Positions 35,519 to 43,222 of a stretch of DNA of 64,000 nucleotides are shown one piece after another. Under the pieces are notes generated by a model, which saw nothing but the letters and a program-made list of their open reading frames with translations, was not told where the DNA came from and searched no databases. This DNA is from Bacteroides gallinarum DSM 18171 = JCM 13658. GTDB taxonomy: Bacteria; Bacteroidota; Bacteroidia; Bacteroidales; Bacteroidaceae. Both the position numbers and the translations under genes were made by a program. How positions within the stretch are numbered: the stretch's first letter is position 1; each line of letters opens with the position of its first letter. The stretch spans positions 124,001 to 188,000 of the forward strand of contig NZ_KB894115.1 in the NCBI RefSeq assembly GCF_000374365.1, written 5' to 3'.

Positions 35519-35914
35519 ATGGCTTTCAAACGGAAATATAAGTTCAGCATAATAGACCACCTGTATTATGCGGGTCGCATACGACGCATCCACAACAGGT
35601 GGTCTATGCCGTTGGATGCTATCTTCTTGTGGGTTTTCGCTGTTGTCCCTTCGCTTCTTATAATAAGATTCCTATACTGGGTAATACCGTTGTGGCTGCC
35701 GTCAGCTTTGTCTGTCGGCTTGGTCTGGGCAGCAGTAGAGGTGTATTCAAAGATTGAAAAGAAGTACTTTACCAAAGCGCGGGAGCGTGCCTATTACCGC
35801 CTTTATCCTGAAAGAAAGGATAAAAACTATTTCTGGCTTCAGTTACTATTGCCGCTTGGTCTGTTTCTGATTAATTTGGGCATAGCCTATTGGCTTTTCT
35901 TTGTGTATCAATGA
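35519..35914 (+). CDS. Small membrane protein, module A-like family (131 aa)
   Basis: The N terminus reads RKYKFSIIDHLYYAGRI, a counterpart of YRFCFIDYMWYVAEK at 34083-34478 and YYFFDYLFWLGE of module A. Two hydrophobic segments precede a KARERAYYRLYPER stretch and a final membrane segment. It lies on the opposite strand to the trio before it. With the others it defines a family of short membrane proteins with a Y-x-F-x-x-x-D motif followed by aromatic residues. Function unknown. Confidence 0.6.
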   Translation: MAFKRKYKFSIIDHLYYAGRIRRIHNRWSMPLDAIFLWVFAVVPSLLIIRFLYWVIPLWLPSALSVGLVWAAVEVYSKIEKKYFTKARERAYYRLYPERKDKNYFWLQLLLPLGLFLINLGIAYWLFFVYQ

Positions 35915-35964
35915 GCGGGAAGAATGGTAATAGTTTATGGTTCTGATATTTTAAAATTTAGACA

Positions 35965-36315
35965 ATGAGCAAAATTCCAACGATAATTGTGATAATGTTA
36001 TTATGCGGTTGCAGTTCCATGAAACACTACGGCGTGTTTCAATGTGACAATGGCAACGATTATGTCAGCGAGGGATTGTACCGTATCGTGGACAAGCGAG
36101 GGCGTATCGGGTACGCGGACGAAAGCGGCAGGACGGTCATCAAGCCCCGCTTCGCCTTCGGCTTCCCATTCGAGAACGGCAAGGCAAAAGTAACCGACAA
36201 GGGAGAAATGAAAGAAGTGCCGGGTTCGGACGGAGAATACCACTATTGGAAAAGCGACGAATGGTATTACATCGACAAGAAAGGGAATAGAAGTGAAGAA
36301 AACAGACAACAATAG
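35965..36315 (+). CDS. Short WG-repeat-like lipoprotein (116 aa)
   Basis: A signal peptide ends in LLCGC, so the protein is likely lipid-anchored. The mature part contains YRIVDKRGRIGYADESGRTV, a WG-type repeat, then IKPRFAFGFPFENG and a second partial repeat. WG repeats are common in Bacteroidetes surface and toxin-related proteins. It is the last gene of the second island before the integrase remnant. Confidence 0.65.
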   Translation: MSKIPTIIVIMLLCGCSSMKHYGVFQCDNGNDYVSEGLYRIVDKRGRIGYADESGRTVIKPRFAFGFPFENGKAKVTDKGEMKEVPGSDGEYHYWKSDEWYYIDKKGNRSEENRQQ

Positions 36316-36444
36316 TCTTACTTGAGAGACTTGAAAATGCCGCAAGGGAAACCGATTTGGGTTTATGGATGAACGAGACAATACATGCGTCAGATACATA
36401 GATATTTATCGTTTCGAAACACGGACGGGAGCTTGAAAGGCTTT

Positions 36445-36715
36445 CTAAAAACATCCCTGCTGTGCGATGATGCTTCTCAAACGGGACAAGTTTTCTGCTA
36501 GGGCAGTCTTCACGGAGAGCAGGTAATTCCTGCGCCCCCCCTTCCGTGCCGGAATCCATCACGATCTCGGAAATGCCGGCATCCCATTCCGAGGGAAAAA
36601 GCTTGTAGCCGGTATGTACTTGTCTTGCCAGACGGTTGTGAATCACTTGATAGTAGAGCGAGCCTTCCTTCATCTCGACGGAAGAGGCACGGAATTTAAC
36701 TTTTATTGTTGCCAT
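36445..36715 (-). pseudogene. Remnant of a Bacteroides-type tyrosine integrase
   Basis: The frame starts MATIKVKFRASSVEMKEGSL, the arm-binding start of Bacteroidetes integrases, and continues to DSGTE at about residue 56. A run of seven G then shifts the frame. With one G fewer, the frame reads GGRRNYLLSVKTALAENLSR and ends at QQGCF. The catalytic domain is missing, so the gene cannot be active. It lies at the left border of the prophage, and it may be the relic of its integrase or of an earlier insertion. The bases from 36316 to 36444 hold no gene that I can support. Confidence 0.75.
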
Positions 36716-36806
36716 GAATATATCTGTTATTTAATTTTTCACCTGAAAACTAATCCCGGGGAAACCATTGCATGAATATTCATCTGCCTTTAACACATCT
36801 AAAAGC

Positions 36807-36844
36807 AAAAAGTCCCTTGGCGCACCGGCGTCACAGGAACTTTT
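36807..36844 (-). terminator. Terminator after the last prophage gene
   Basis: On the minus strand AAAAGTTCC pairs with GGGACTTTTT around a GACGCCGGTGCGCC loop region, and a T run follows. It lies 25 bases downstream of the stop at 36869. Confidence 0.75.
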
Positions 36845-36868
36845 CACATATAAAAGACACATGTTCTT

Positions 36869-37462
36869 TCACTGTATGCGTATATATTCCGAATACCTGA
36901 TTTCCACATACGGGTTGTCACTGGAAATGGACTGATGGATAGCCTTTACACGCTTCCAGAACCACCATCCCTTGTATTCTACCCAAACCGCCTGATTGAG
37001 GGTTACCGGAACTTTGATGTCGCCTTTGAGCCGTTTGTTCTCGATCAACCCGGTAAGTTGGATATACGGTGTAACCATCTCCACCTTCTGCCGCAGCAGT
37101 GGAACGGTATCACGGATAATGAGCGTGTCACGGATGGCGGCATCTATCGGGGCTTTCACTTCGACTTCATGCCGTGCAGCCACTTCGAGGTTCCTGATTT
37201 TCACGCCTAGCCTTTCGATGGTCTCGGCATCCTTGGCACGGAACTCTTTATACTCATCTATAGTCAGCCGCAATGCCTTGGCATCGAGGACCATCGTCGC
37301 TGAATCGATCTGCATCCGCTTCACATCGGAAAGCAGTGCGGTGCTGTTCATGCGGAATCGGTCGCGTTCTTCCGTGAGGCGTATTGTCCGCCGGTGCTGC
37401 AGCCAGAGGATGCTACAGAGCAGCAACACCGTTGCCAGAAGTATTCTGTTTAATCTACTCAT
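36869..37462 (-). CDS. DUF6549-like membrane and coiled-coil protein, possible lysis factor (197 aa)
   Basis: The ATG at 37462 is preferred; the frame is open upstream but overlaps the preceding gene. A single N-terminal membrane segment (ILLATVLLLCSILWLQ) is followed by a long coiled-coil-like stretch and a beta-rich C terminus. The layout recalls spanin-like lysis proteins, and the DUF6549 call is from pattern recall. The gene lies at the end of a run of small genes behind the terminase-small-like gene, where lysis genes are usual. The function is inferred. Confidence 0.5.
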   Translation of the reverse strand: MSRLNRILLATVLLLCSILWLQHRRTIRLTEERDRFRMNSTALLSDVKRMQIDSATMVLDAKALRLTIDEYKEFRAKDAETIERLGVKIRNLEVAARHEVEVKAPIDAAIRDTLIIRDTVPLLRQKVEMVTPYIQLTGLIENKRLKGDIKVPVTLNQAVWVEYKGWWFWKRVKAIHQSISSDNPYVEIRYSEYIRIQ

Positions 37463-37676
37463 ATGATACTGATTCTTCGGGGATGAACCACAGAAATTCA
37501 TCCATATAGATTTCTTCCAACAATACAAGGCCGCCCCGGTTCTTTTTTCGGTTCTGCGGGAGGTCTTCAACGACCAGTCCACGGCGACCGACCAGTTCGT
37601 CCAACCTCATTTCGGAGAGTTCAGGCGAAGCGATGATGGTAACGTATGCATTCTTTTTCATAACTGGTCTTTCCAT
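37455..37676 (-). CDS. Small phage protein (73 aa)
   Basis: The ATG at 37676 lies 7 bases after the preceding stop and is preferred over the longer frame from 37748. It encodes a hydrophilic protein (ASPELSEMRLDELVGRRGL...). It overlaps the next gene by 8 bases. No family was recognised. Confidence 0.45.
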   Translation of the reverse strand: MERPVMKKNAYVTIIASPELSEMRLDELVGRRGLVVEDLPQNRKKNRGGLVLLEEIYMDEFLWFIPEESVSYE

Positions 37677-37683
37677 GATGTTT

Positions 37684-37983
37684 TTACTTGTGCGTTCCCT
37701 GACATTTGAGAAGTTCACGGATATCGGCACGGATTTCGTGCAGGTCATTCTGTACCGTGTTGAGCTGCATCATGGTTGCCTCGAACACGGACTTGTCCAG
37801 CTTCATGGCGTTGATACGGTCATACTGGTTCTTGATTTCCACTTCCAAACCGATACATTTGGTTTCCAGTTCTGCAATTTGGGCGGTGTTGTTGACATGC
37901 TGTATGTACAGTGTCAGCGAGAACGAGAGTACCACGACAATGATCTTGAAGTACTTCATTACAAATTCTTTGAGTTGTTCCAT
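37684..37983 (-). CDS. Small membrane and coiled-coil phage protein (99 aa)
   Basis: One membrane segment (FKIIVVVLSFSLTLYIQ) is followed by a coiled coil. The size and layout fit a holin- or spanin-associated protein, but no motif proves it. The ATG lies 3 bases after the stop of the preceding 52-residue gene. Confidence 0.5.
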   Translation of the reverse strand: MEQLKEFVMKYFKIIVVVLSFSLTLYIQHVNNTAQIAELETKCIGLEVEIKNQYDRINAMKLDKSVFEATMMQLNTVQNDLHEIRADIRELLKCQGTHK

Positions 37984-37986
37984 ATC

Positions 37987-38145
37987 TTATTCCATTAAAA
38001 GTGAGAATGCGTCCCTGATAGCCCTCAGCAGAGTCTCGGCTGCCGCACTATCCCGGAACCCATAGATGACAAGCGCGATCATCATCGCCAGATAGACCCA
38101 CCAGGCGATTTCTTCCTTAGTGATTTTACGTTTCCGCTTCGCCAT
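37987..38145 (-). CDS. Tiny membrane protein, holin-like (52 aa)
   Basis: This gene encodes MAKRKRKITKEEIAWWVYLA and then MMIALVIYGF, a basic start followed by one membrane segment. It overlaps the terminase-small-like gene by 20 bases and ends 3 bases before the next start, so the coding packing is tight. The size and layout suggest a holin, but no family was recognised. Confidence 0.5.
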   Translation of the reverse strand: MAKRKRKITKEEIAWWVYLAMMIALVIYGFRDSAAAETLLRAIRDAFSLLME

Positions 38146-38647
38146 CTTTTACAGGATTTTGGGGTACGATTACATTGAAGATAACATTGCCGTCGCTGCC
38201 TTCGATACGCAGGCGGTTCTCCTCCTTGTGCCTGATGGGGAAGATATCCATCAGCGCCTTGGCGGCATTGACCGACACGGCCCTGAGCGGTGCCGGAGAG
38301 AGCGGCACACCGAAACGGTCTGTATAGTCCGAAGTGGCCGTCTCGTCCATGATTGCCTTGAGAGTCTCGGTCACCTGCAGCTTTACAGCCATCGTCTCCA
38401 TCTCGAACCGTTCCGAGGAGAGCAATGCCTTGATATGTGCCAGCACATGCGGTTTGTTCATCAGGTAATTGGCCGAAGCATACGGGTTCTTCACCGTATC
38501 CTCACCGAATACCTCCACAAAGCATTTTTTCGGCCGTCCGGCATATTCCAGCCCGCCGTTCACATAGAGGTTGCAGAATTGCAGCTCCTGCTCCGTGAGC
38601 GGTTTCTCTTCCGGCCTATCCTGCGTGTTCGTTATCTTGTCTGACAT
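38126..38647 (-). CDS. Terminase small subunit-like DNA-binding protein (173 aa)
   Basis: The N-terminal half has LTEQELQFCNLYV, a KCFVEVFGED segment and ASANYLMNKPHVLAHIKALL. This is the helix-turn-helix plan of the small terminase family, which recognises phage DNA for packaging. The C-terminal part is variable. It is encoded between an unknown gene and the lysis-like cassette. The large terminase is not in the window. The assignment is by motif pattern and is moderate. Confidence 0.6.
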   Translation of the reverse strand: MSDKITNTQDRPEEKPLTEQELQFCNLYVNGGLEYAGRPKKCFVEVFGEDTVKNPYASANYLMNKPHVLAHIKALLSSERFEMETMAVKLQVTETLKAIMDETATSDYTDRFGVPLSPAPLRAVSVNAAKALMDIFPIRHKEENRLRIEGSDGNVIFNVIVPQNPVKDGEAET

Positions 38648-38975
38648 CGGTTCTTCCTTCCTTTTCTGAAAGAGTAGCGGGTTTGTATCCCGGAGGTTTT
38701 ACAAAATCCGCCTTTTCATTGAGCAACTGCTCCATTAATGCGTCATAGAATACCTGGGCCAACGCATCGGCACACGCCTCCGCATCCGCTAGCGAGTTGA
38801 TGAGCCGCAGGTTGAACTTGATTTCCAGGTCGTAGCCCGATATGAACGCCATCAGTTCGTTCCCGTCATAGCCCAGCGCCCCGTAGGTCATCCGGTCCGC
38901 CGTACGGAATGTAATGGTCTCGGGAATCTGTTCCCGGTCAATGCCTTGGGCTTCCTTATTCGTGTCCATACTCAT
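38616..38975 (-). CDS. Unknown phage protein (119 aa)
   Basis: No family was recognised. The protein is small and mostly helical, with a beta segment TFRTADRMTYGALGYDGNEL. It overlaps the exonuclease gene by four bases (ATGA) and the terminase-small-like gene by 32. Its position suggests a replication or packaging accessory. Confidence 0.45.
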   Translation of the reverse strand: MSMDTNKEAQGIDREQIPETITFRTADRMTYGALGYDGNELMAFISGYDLEIKFNLRLINSLADAEACADALAQVFYDALMEQLLNEKADFVKPPGYKPATLSEKEGRTDVRQDNEHAG

Positions 38976-39739
38976 ATCTTGAAATATTTACGGGTTTTCT
39001 CTTTCTTCTGTGTAGCGATTGCCGCCCCTTCCGTCTGGCGCAGACGGGAGGTATAGACCCCCAGGATGTCAAGCGTGGCCGTCACATCCGCAGCCGCATC
39101 GTGGGCATCGTCCAGTTCCACCCCCAATTTTGAGGCTACCAGTTCCAGTTTATACGAAGTAACCTCCGGATCAGCGGCAAAAGCCAACCGTCCCATGACA
39201 AGCGTGTCGATGTAGTGCGGCTGGAAGTTGCCGTAATAGTCCTTGGTACCGGAAAAGGTCTTTTCAAACTCGGCGGCCAGTCCGGCATAGTTCATCAGCT
39301 GTTGCAGGAATCCGATATCGAAAGCGATGTTCTGTCCGACCAGCACGGGCTTGCACTGATAGCCCTTCGAGAGGGTGCTGCGTTTGGCGAAGGCGATGAC
39401 TTCTCCGGCGACTTTCTTCATGTCCACACCCTGTGTGCGCAGCATCTCCATGGTAATGGCGGAATAGTCCAATGCCGTCTGTTCGTACTTCATCGGGACA
39501 TATTCCGGTTCTTTCGCCTGTTCATGGCGGGTACGCAACACCTTGCGTCGGGGAAGCCCCGCGTCCTGTTTCCCGTAGGGGGCGATATACGCCTGATAGC
39601 GGTCGAATACCTGCCATGTGTCGAAACGGACGGCTTGCAGGGCGATCTGTGTACAGGCGCATTCACGGCAGTCCAGCCCTCCGGTCTCGAAGTCCAGCCC
39701 GATGCCTACATATATCTTCTGTTCTGTCTTGGGTGCCAT
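38972..39739 (-). CDS. DEDDh 3'-5' exonuclease, Pol III epsilon-like (255 aa)
   Basis: The three exonuclease motifs are intact: LDFETGG (Exo I), GQNIAFDIGFL (Exo II) and HDAAADVTATLDIL (Exo III, with the DEDDh histidine). It would proofread DNA synthesis by the phage polymerase encoded directly upstream at 39746-41923. Stop and start are only six bases apart. Together with the split alpha gene it gives the phage its own Pol III-type core. Confidence 0.85.
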   Translation of the reverse strand: MAPKTEQKIYVGIGLDFETGGLDCRECACTQIALQAVRFDTWQVFDRYQAYIAPYGKQDAGLPRRKVLRTRHEQAKEPEYVPMKYEQTALDYSAITMEMLRTQGVDMKKVAGEVIAFAKRSTLSKGYQCKPVLVGQNIAFDIGFLQQLMNYAGLAAEFEKTFSGTKDYYGNFQPHYIDTLVMGRLAFAADPEVTSYKLELVASKLGVELDDAHDAAADVTATLDILGVYTSRLRQTEGAAIATQKKEKTRKYFKI

Positions 39740-39745
39740 ATCTTT

Positions 39746-41923
39746 TCAGGATTGAATGAATAACAATGAGTTCCTATAGGTCTGTAATGTATTGCATCCG
39801 TTGTAGTCGCTGTAACGGATGACGGCAGTGAGGATGACCACCCGGTCTTTGAGCGACTGGATCACGGTGTGGTGTTCCATGTAATAGTCGTTCCAGCATA
39901 CACATTCCGCCAGACGGTTGTTCTGGGAGAGTGTCAGCTTGGCGAAACGCTTCCGGCTTCCCGTCTCCCTGTCCTTGTAGGTATGTTCGGTTACATCCAC
40001 CACCGTGGCGCAGACAGTCGCACGCCTGCCGTCGTTCTCGTCCCGTGCCACCTCGTCCAGGGTCAGGTAAGAGGCTTTTCCCTTGACCTGCCTGCGGGCT
40101 TCCGAATTGTTGAAGATGCGGCGATAATCGATGCTGCCTATGCCCGACACGGCAATCTGCTGCTGCGACCAGAAGAAATGCCGCCCGCGCATGTCCTGCG
40201 GGAAGTCTTTTTCAGAAAGGGAGAATCCCAGTTCCCGTGCTGCGCGTTCGAGCAGCGCGCAGCGTTCGGTAACCGCCCCGACTTTTTCGATACGGTCGAA
40301 GCATCCGGCAAGGATCATGTGCTTGACATGCCGGGCGTTCACGGGGACTTTCACGGCCTCTTCCGCGTTGTCGGGGTCGTCCCAGTAACTGTATTTCTTG
40401 AGTTTGTAACGGAATATGCGGTGGATGAAGTTCTCGATACCGGTATATGCCCCGCCCCGGTCGCGTTCCGTGACGATGTATTCCACTGTCTTGACACCGA
40501 CCTGTTTGATACGGGTAAGCGACCAGAAGATTTCATCGGTGGCATAGTCGGTGAAGAACTCCGTCCCGGAGCGGTTGATGTCCGGCGGCACGATCTTGGC
40601 CGACGAGCAGCGTTCCATCTCCGCCATCAACGAAGGAATCTCCTTGTCGTCCGCCCATTGCAATGCCACCGTGTAGAATGCCGAGGGGTAATTGGCCTTG
40701 AGCCATGCCCCGCAATAGGCTGTAAGGGCGTATGCCGCGGCATGGGAACGGTTGAACGAATATTTCCCGGCTACCTCTATCTTGTGCCAGATTTCCTCCG
40801 CCTCATAGTCCGGGCATCCGTTCCCGACGGCTCCGGCAATGAAATCCGCCTTCAGCGTGGCCATCAGGTCGGCTTTCTTCTTTCCTATGGCCTTGCGCAG
40901 ATAGTCGGTCTTCCCGAGGTCGAATCCCCCGAGCGTATGAGCAACGGACATGAACTGCTCCTGGTAGACCATGATTCCGAAAGTGTTCTTCGTTGCTTCA
41001 TAACAGCCGTAGTTATAGACCGGGGCCACTTCGCCACGCCTGAAACGGACATAATCATCGGTGGCACCGATGTCGAGTGTGGCGGGACGGTACAGGGCAT
41101 TGATGGCGATCAGGTCCTCGATACACTCCGGCTGTACATCCTGGATAAACCGGGTAATGCCCGGCGAAGAGAACTGGAACACATTCTGCGTGTTGCCGTC
41201 CGAGAGCAGTCGGTAGGTCTTCCCGTCTTCCAGCATATCCTGCGTAATACGCCCGATAGTAAGTTCCTGCCCGAAATTCCGGTTGACCAACGCGATGACG
41301 GCACTCAGTTTGGCAAGTTCCTTTGTCGCCAGCACATCCTCCTTCAACAATCCGATCTCATCGACCGAATAGCCGTCGAACTCCGATACCAGTGCCCCGT
41401 CCATCTTACGGACCGGCAGGAAATCGAAGCATTCGGCGGGCCTGCCGTCCCGCGTGTCCGGTGTGACAACGATGGCCGAGGCGTGTATGGAGGCCGCTTT
41501 GGGCTGTCCGAGCAATCCTTGCACGTCCTCGATGACCAGCGGATAGGTCTGGATAAAGTCCCGAAGTTTTCTGTTGAAGGCAGCCTGTCTGAACAGTCCT
41601 GTCCAGTCCGTGCCGTCATCTATCATGGCGGTAATATAGTTCACGATGGAGTGAGGCACGCGGTGTACGCGTGCCACGTCCTTCAAGGCGGCTTTCAGTT
41701 TCATCGTGGTAAAGGTGCCGGCGGAAAAGACACGCTGGCGGCCGTCCGCGTTGTACCGTTCTTCCAGGTAATCCTTGATCTCCTGCCGCCGGTCGGAGGC
41801 ATAGTCGACATCTATGTCCGGCAGCGAAGCGTGGCCGCCTTCTGTCAGTCCTTTGTCCACAAAGGCATCCATGACCGTCAGCGGTCCGTCTGCTTTCCTG
41901 ATTCTTATATGTGTTACTTTCAT
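39746..41923 (-). CDS. dnaE: DNA polymerase III alpha, C-terminal catalytic part (725 aa)
   Basis: This is the second half of a phage DnaE-type polymerase. Residues 1-34 belong to the insertion shared with the N-terminal half. PDIDVDY at 35-41 holds the first two catalytic aspartates and LLKEDVLATKEL the third. FQFSSPGITRF, NALYRPATLD, YQEQFM, DYLRKAIGKKK and FNRSHAAAYALTAY are the fingers and palm motifs of DnaE, all intact. An OB-fold region follows near the C terminus. The PHP and first palm parts are in the separate gene at 43188-44945. The ATG overlaps the stop of the HNH gene (ATGA), so the half is translated by coupling to it. Confidence 0.9.
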   Translation of the reverse strand: MKVTHIRIRKADGPLTVMDAFVDKGLTEGGHASLPDIDVDYASDRRQEIKDYLEERYNADGRQRVFSAGTFTTMKLKAALKDVARVHRVPHSIVNYITAMIDDGTDWTGLFRQAAFNRKLRDFIQTYPLVIEDVQGLLGQPKAASIHASAIVVTPDTRDGRPAECFDFLPVRKMDGALVSEFDGYSVDEIGLLKEDVLATKELAKLSAVIALVNRNFGQELTIGRITQDMLEDGKTYRLLSDGNTQNVFQFSSPGITRFIQDVQPECIEDLIAINALYRPATLDIGATDDYVRFRRGEVAPVYNYGCYEATKNTFGIMVYQEQFMSVAHTLGGFDLGKTDYLRKAIGKKKADLMATLKADFIAGAVGNGCPDYEAEEIWHKIEVAGKYSFNRSHAAAYALTAYCGAWLKANYPSAFYTVALQWADDKEIPSLMAEMERCSSAKIVPPDINRSGTEFFTDYATDEIFWSLTRIKQVGVKTVEYIVTERDRGGAYTGIENFIHRIFRYKLKKYSYWDDPDNAEEAVKVPVNARHVKHMILAGCFDRIEKVGAVTERCALLERAARELGFSLSEKDFPQDMRGRHFFWSQQQIAVSGIGSIDYRRIFNNSEARRQVKGKASYLTLDEVARDENDGRRATVCATVVDVTEHTYKDRETGSRKRFAKLTLSQNNRLAECVCWNDYYMEHHTVIQSLKDRVVILTAVIRYSDYNGCNTLQTYRNSLLFIQS

Positions 41924-42462
41924 CTGATATATTTCTTGTATCGTATTATCGCGCTTACCGTCTGGCGGCTGACACCGTACTGTTTTGCCAGGCTGTTCTG
42001 GGAAGCCTGGCCGGAGGAATACCTCACCCGTATCTCTTCCGCCTGCCCGTTGGTCAGTTTGGCGTTCACGCTTTTCTCGCCGTAATCCCGTTTGAGGCCA
42101 CCCGCTATGGCATGTTCCATATTCCGCTGGTGCGTACACATTTCCAGGTTATCCGCACGGTTGTTGTCGCGGTTCCCGTCGATATGGTTCACCTCCAGTC
42201 CCGGATTCCAGTCGGGCAGGAAGTGCTGTGCCACCAGACGGTGCACGGAGAACTTCTTTCCGACACCGCCCTTGTAGAGTCGGACACAGTCATAGAGCGA
42301 AGTCGTCCCACACCAATGACACATGATACGTTCGGGTTGTGTCCAGGTGATACCGTCATGCGAAACTTGCCGTTCCAGACTCTTGACACGCCCGAGGTTG
42401 CTGATCTTGTACTTTCCTTCATAGTTCTTGATATCCACCCAGATTTCCCGGGTGTCAGCCAT
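41920..42462 (-). CDS. NUMOD4/HNH homing-type endonuclease (180 aa)
   Basis: The N terminus has W-V-D-I-K-N-Y-E-G-KYKISNLGRVKS, the NUMOD4 motif. An HNH_3 nuclease follows (HRLVAQHFL, LEVNHIDGNRDNNRADNLE, with the N-H and N residues). A C-terminal helix-turn-helix (GQASQNSLAKQYGVSRQTV) ends the protein. This is the build of HNH homing endonucleases such as those in phage introns and between genes. It sits between the two halves of the polymerase gene, overlaps the methyltransferase by 8 bases and shares ATGA with the polymerase C-half. Confidence 0.88.
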   Translation of the reverse strand: MADTREIWVDIKNYEGKYKISNLGRVKSLERQVSHDGITWTQPERIMCHWCGTTSLYDCVRLYKGGVGKKFSVHRLVAQHFLPDWNPGLEVNHIDGNRDNNRADNLEMCTHQRNMEHAIAGGLKRDYGEKSVNAKLTNGQAEEIRVRYSSGQASQNSLAKQYGVSRQTVSAIIRYKKYIR

Positions 42463-43222
42463 GGGTTATACGGTTTAGTGCTGTCTGAAAAATTCCCAGG
42501 TCTATCTCCACGCCGATGAACCGGCGTCCCGTATTCCGGCAGGCCACGGCTGTACTGCCGCTGCCCATCGCAAAGTCGAGGACGATGTCTCCTTCGTCGG
42601 TGTAGGTGCGTATCAGGTATTCCAGCAGGGCGACAGGTTTCTGTGTCGCGTGCAGGCAGGAGAGCTGCTTGTCCGTCTTGAATTTCAGCACACTGCGCGG
42701 ATAGCGTTCCGTGGATATGTAATCCCGGAAATTATCGTGCTTCCGGTATATCTCGCCGGCATCGCATTTCCGCTGATGTTCGGCCATCACGACCTTGCGC
42801 TTGTGCCCGTCCGTCTTGATCGGATGATACTTCGGCAACCTGTCGTAAAAGACCAGAATGTCCTCGTGCGCCTTCATCGGCATACGCCTGGCGTTTAGGA
42901 AGCCTGTCGCCTGCGTCTTCTCCCATACCCAGGCATACCGCAGCCTGCGGAGATTGGAGCTGCCCAGCAGGCTCGTAAAAGGATGCTGGCAGAACAGCAG
43001 TACGGGAGTGTCAGGTCTGGATATGCCCTGTACAGCATTCCACATCCCGGGGATGTCTATCACGGCGTCCCATCGACAATGTGTCGTACCGTATGGAGGG
43101 TCTGACAATACCATGTCGGCAGTGATGCCTTCTTCAGCCAGCAGGGGCAGCACATCGAGTGCATCGCCCCGGTAAAGGTCGCAACCGTCATAGGGACGGT
43201 GGTGTTCGTAGGTCGGATTCAT
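42455..43222 (-). CDS. Beta-class N6A/N4C DNA methyltransferase (255 aa)
   Basis: The catalytic motif DPPYG is at about residues 41-45 and the SAM-binding motif DFAMGSGSTAVA near 230. The order catalytic motif then SAM motif defines the beta class. It would methylate adenine N6 or cytosine N4 at an unknown site. The ATG overlaps the end of the polymerase N-half by 35 bases, and the last codons of that half are read from the methyltransferase sequence. It lies between the two polymerase halves next to the HNH gene, so it may guard DNA against that nuclease; that is inference. Confidence 0.88.
   Translation of the reverse strand: MNPTYEHHRPYDGCDLYRGDALDVLPLLAEEGITADMVLSDPPYGTTHCRWDAVIDIPGMWNAVQGISRPDTPVLLFCQHPFTSLLGSSNLRRLRYAWVWEKTQATGFLNARRMPMKAHEDILVFYDRLPKYHPIKTDGHKRKVVMAEHQRKCDAGEIYRKHDNFRDYISTERYPRSVLKFKTDKQLSCLHATQKPVALLEYLIRTYTDEGDIVLDFAMGSGSTAVACRNTGRRFIGVEIDLGIFQTALNRITHG

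Noticed and set aside
36807..37470. Idea of a left attachment site of the prophage
   Set aside because: No direct repeat partner is visible because the right border lies outside the window.
39869..42085. Long open frame on the + strand (738 codons) opposite the polymerase C-half
   Set aside because: It is the antisense shadow of a GC-rich conserved gene. The minus strand carries all DnaE motifs, and the + frame shows no recognisable domain.
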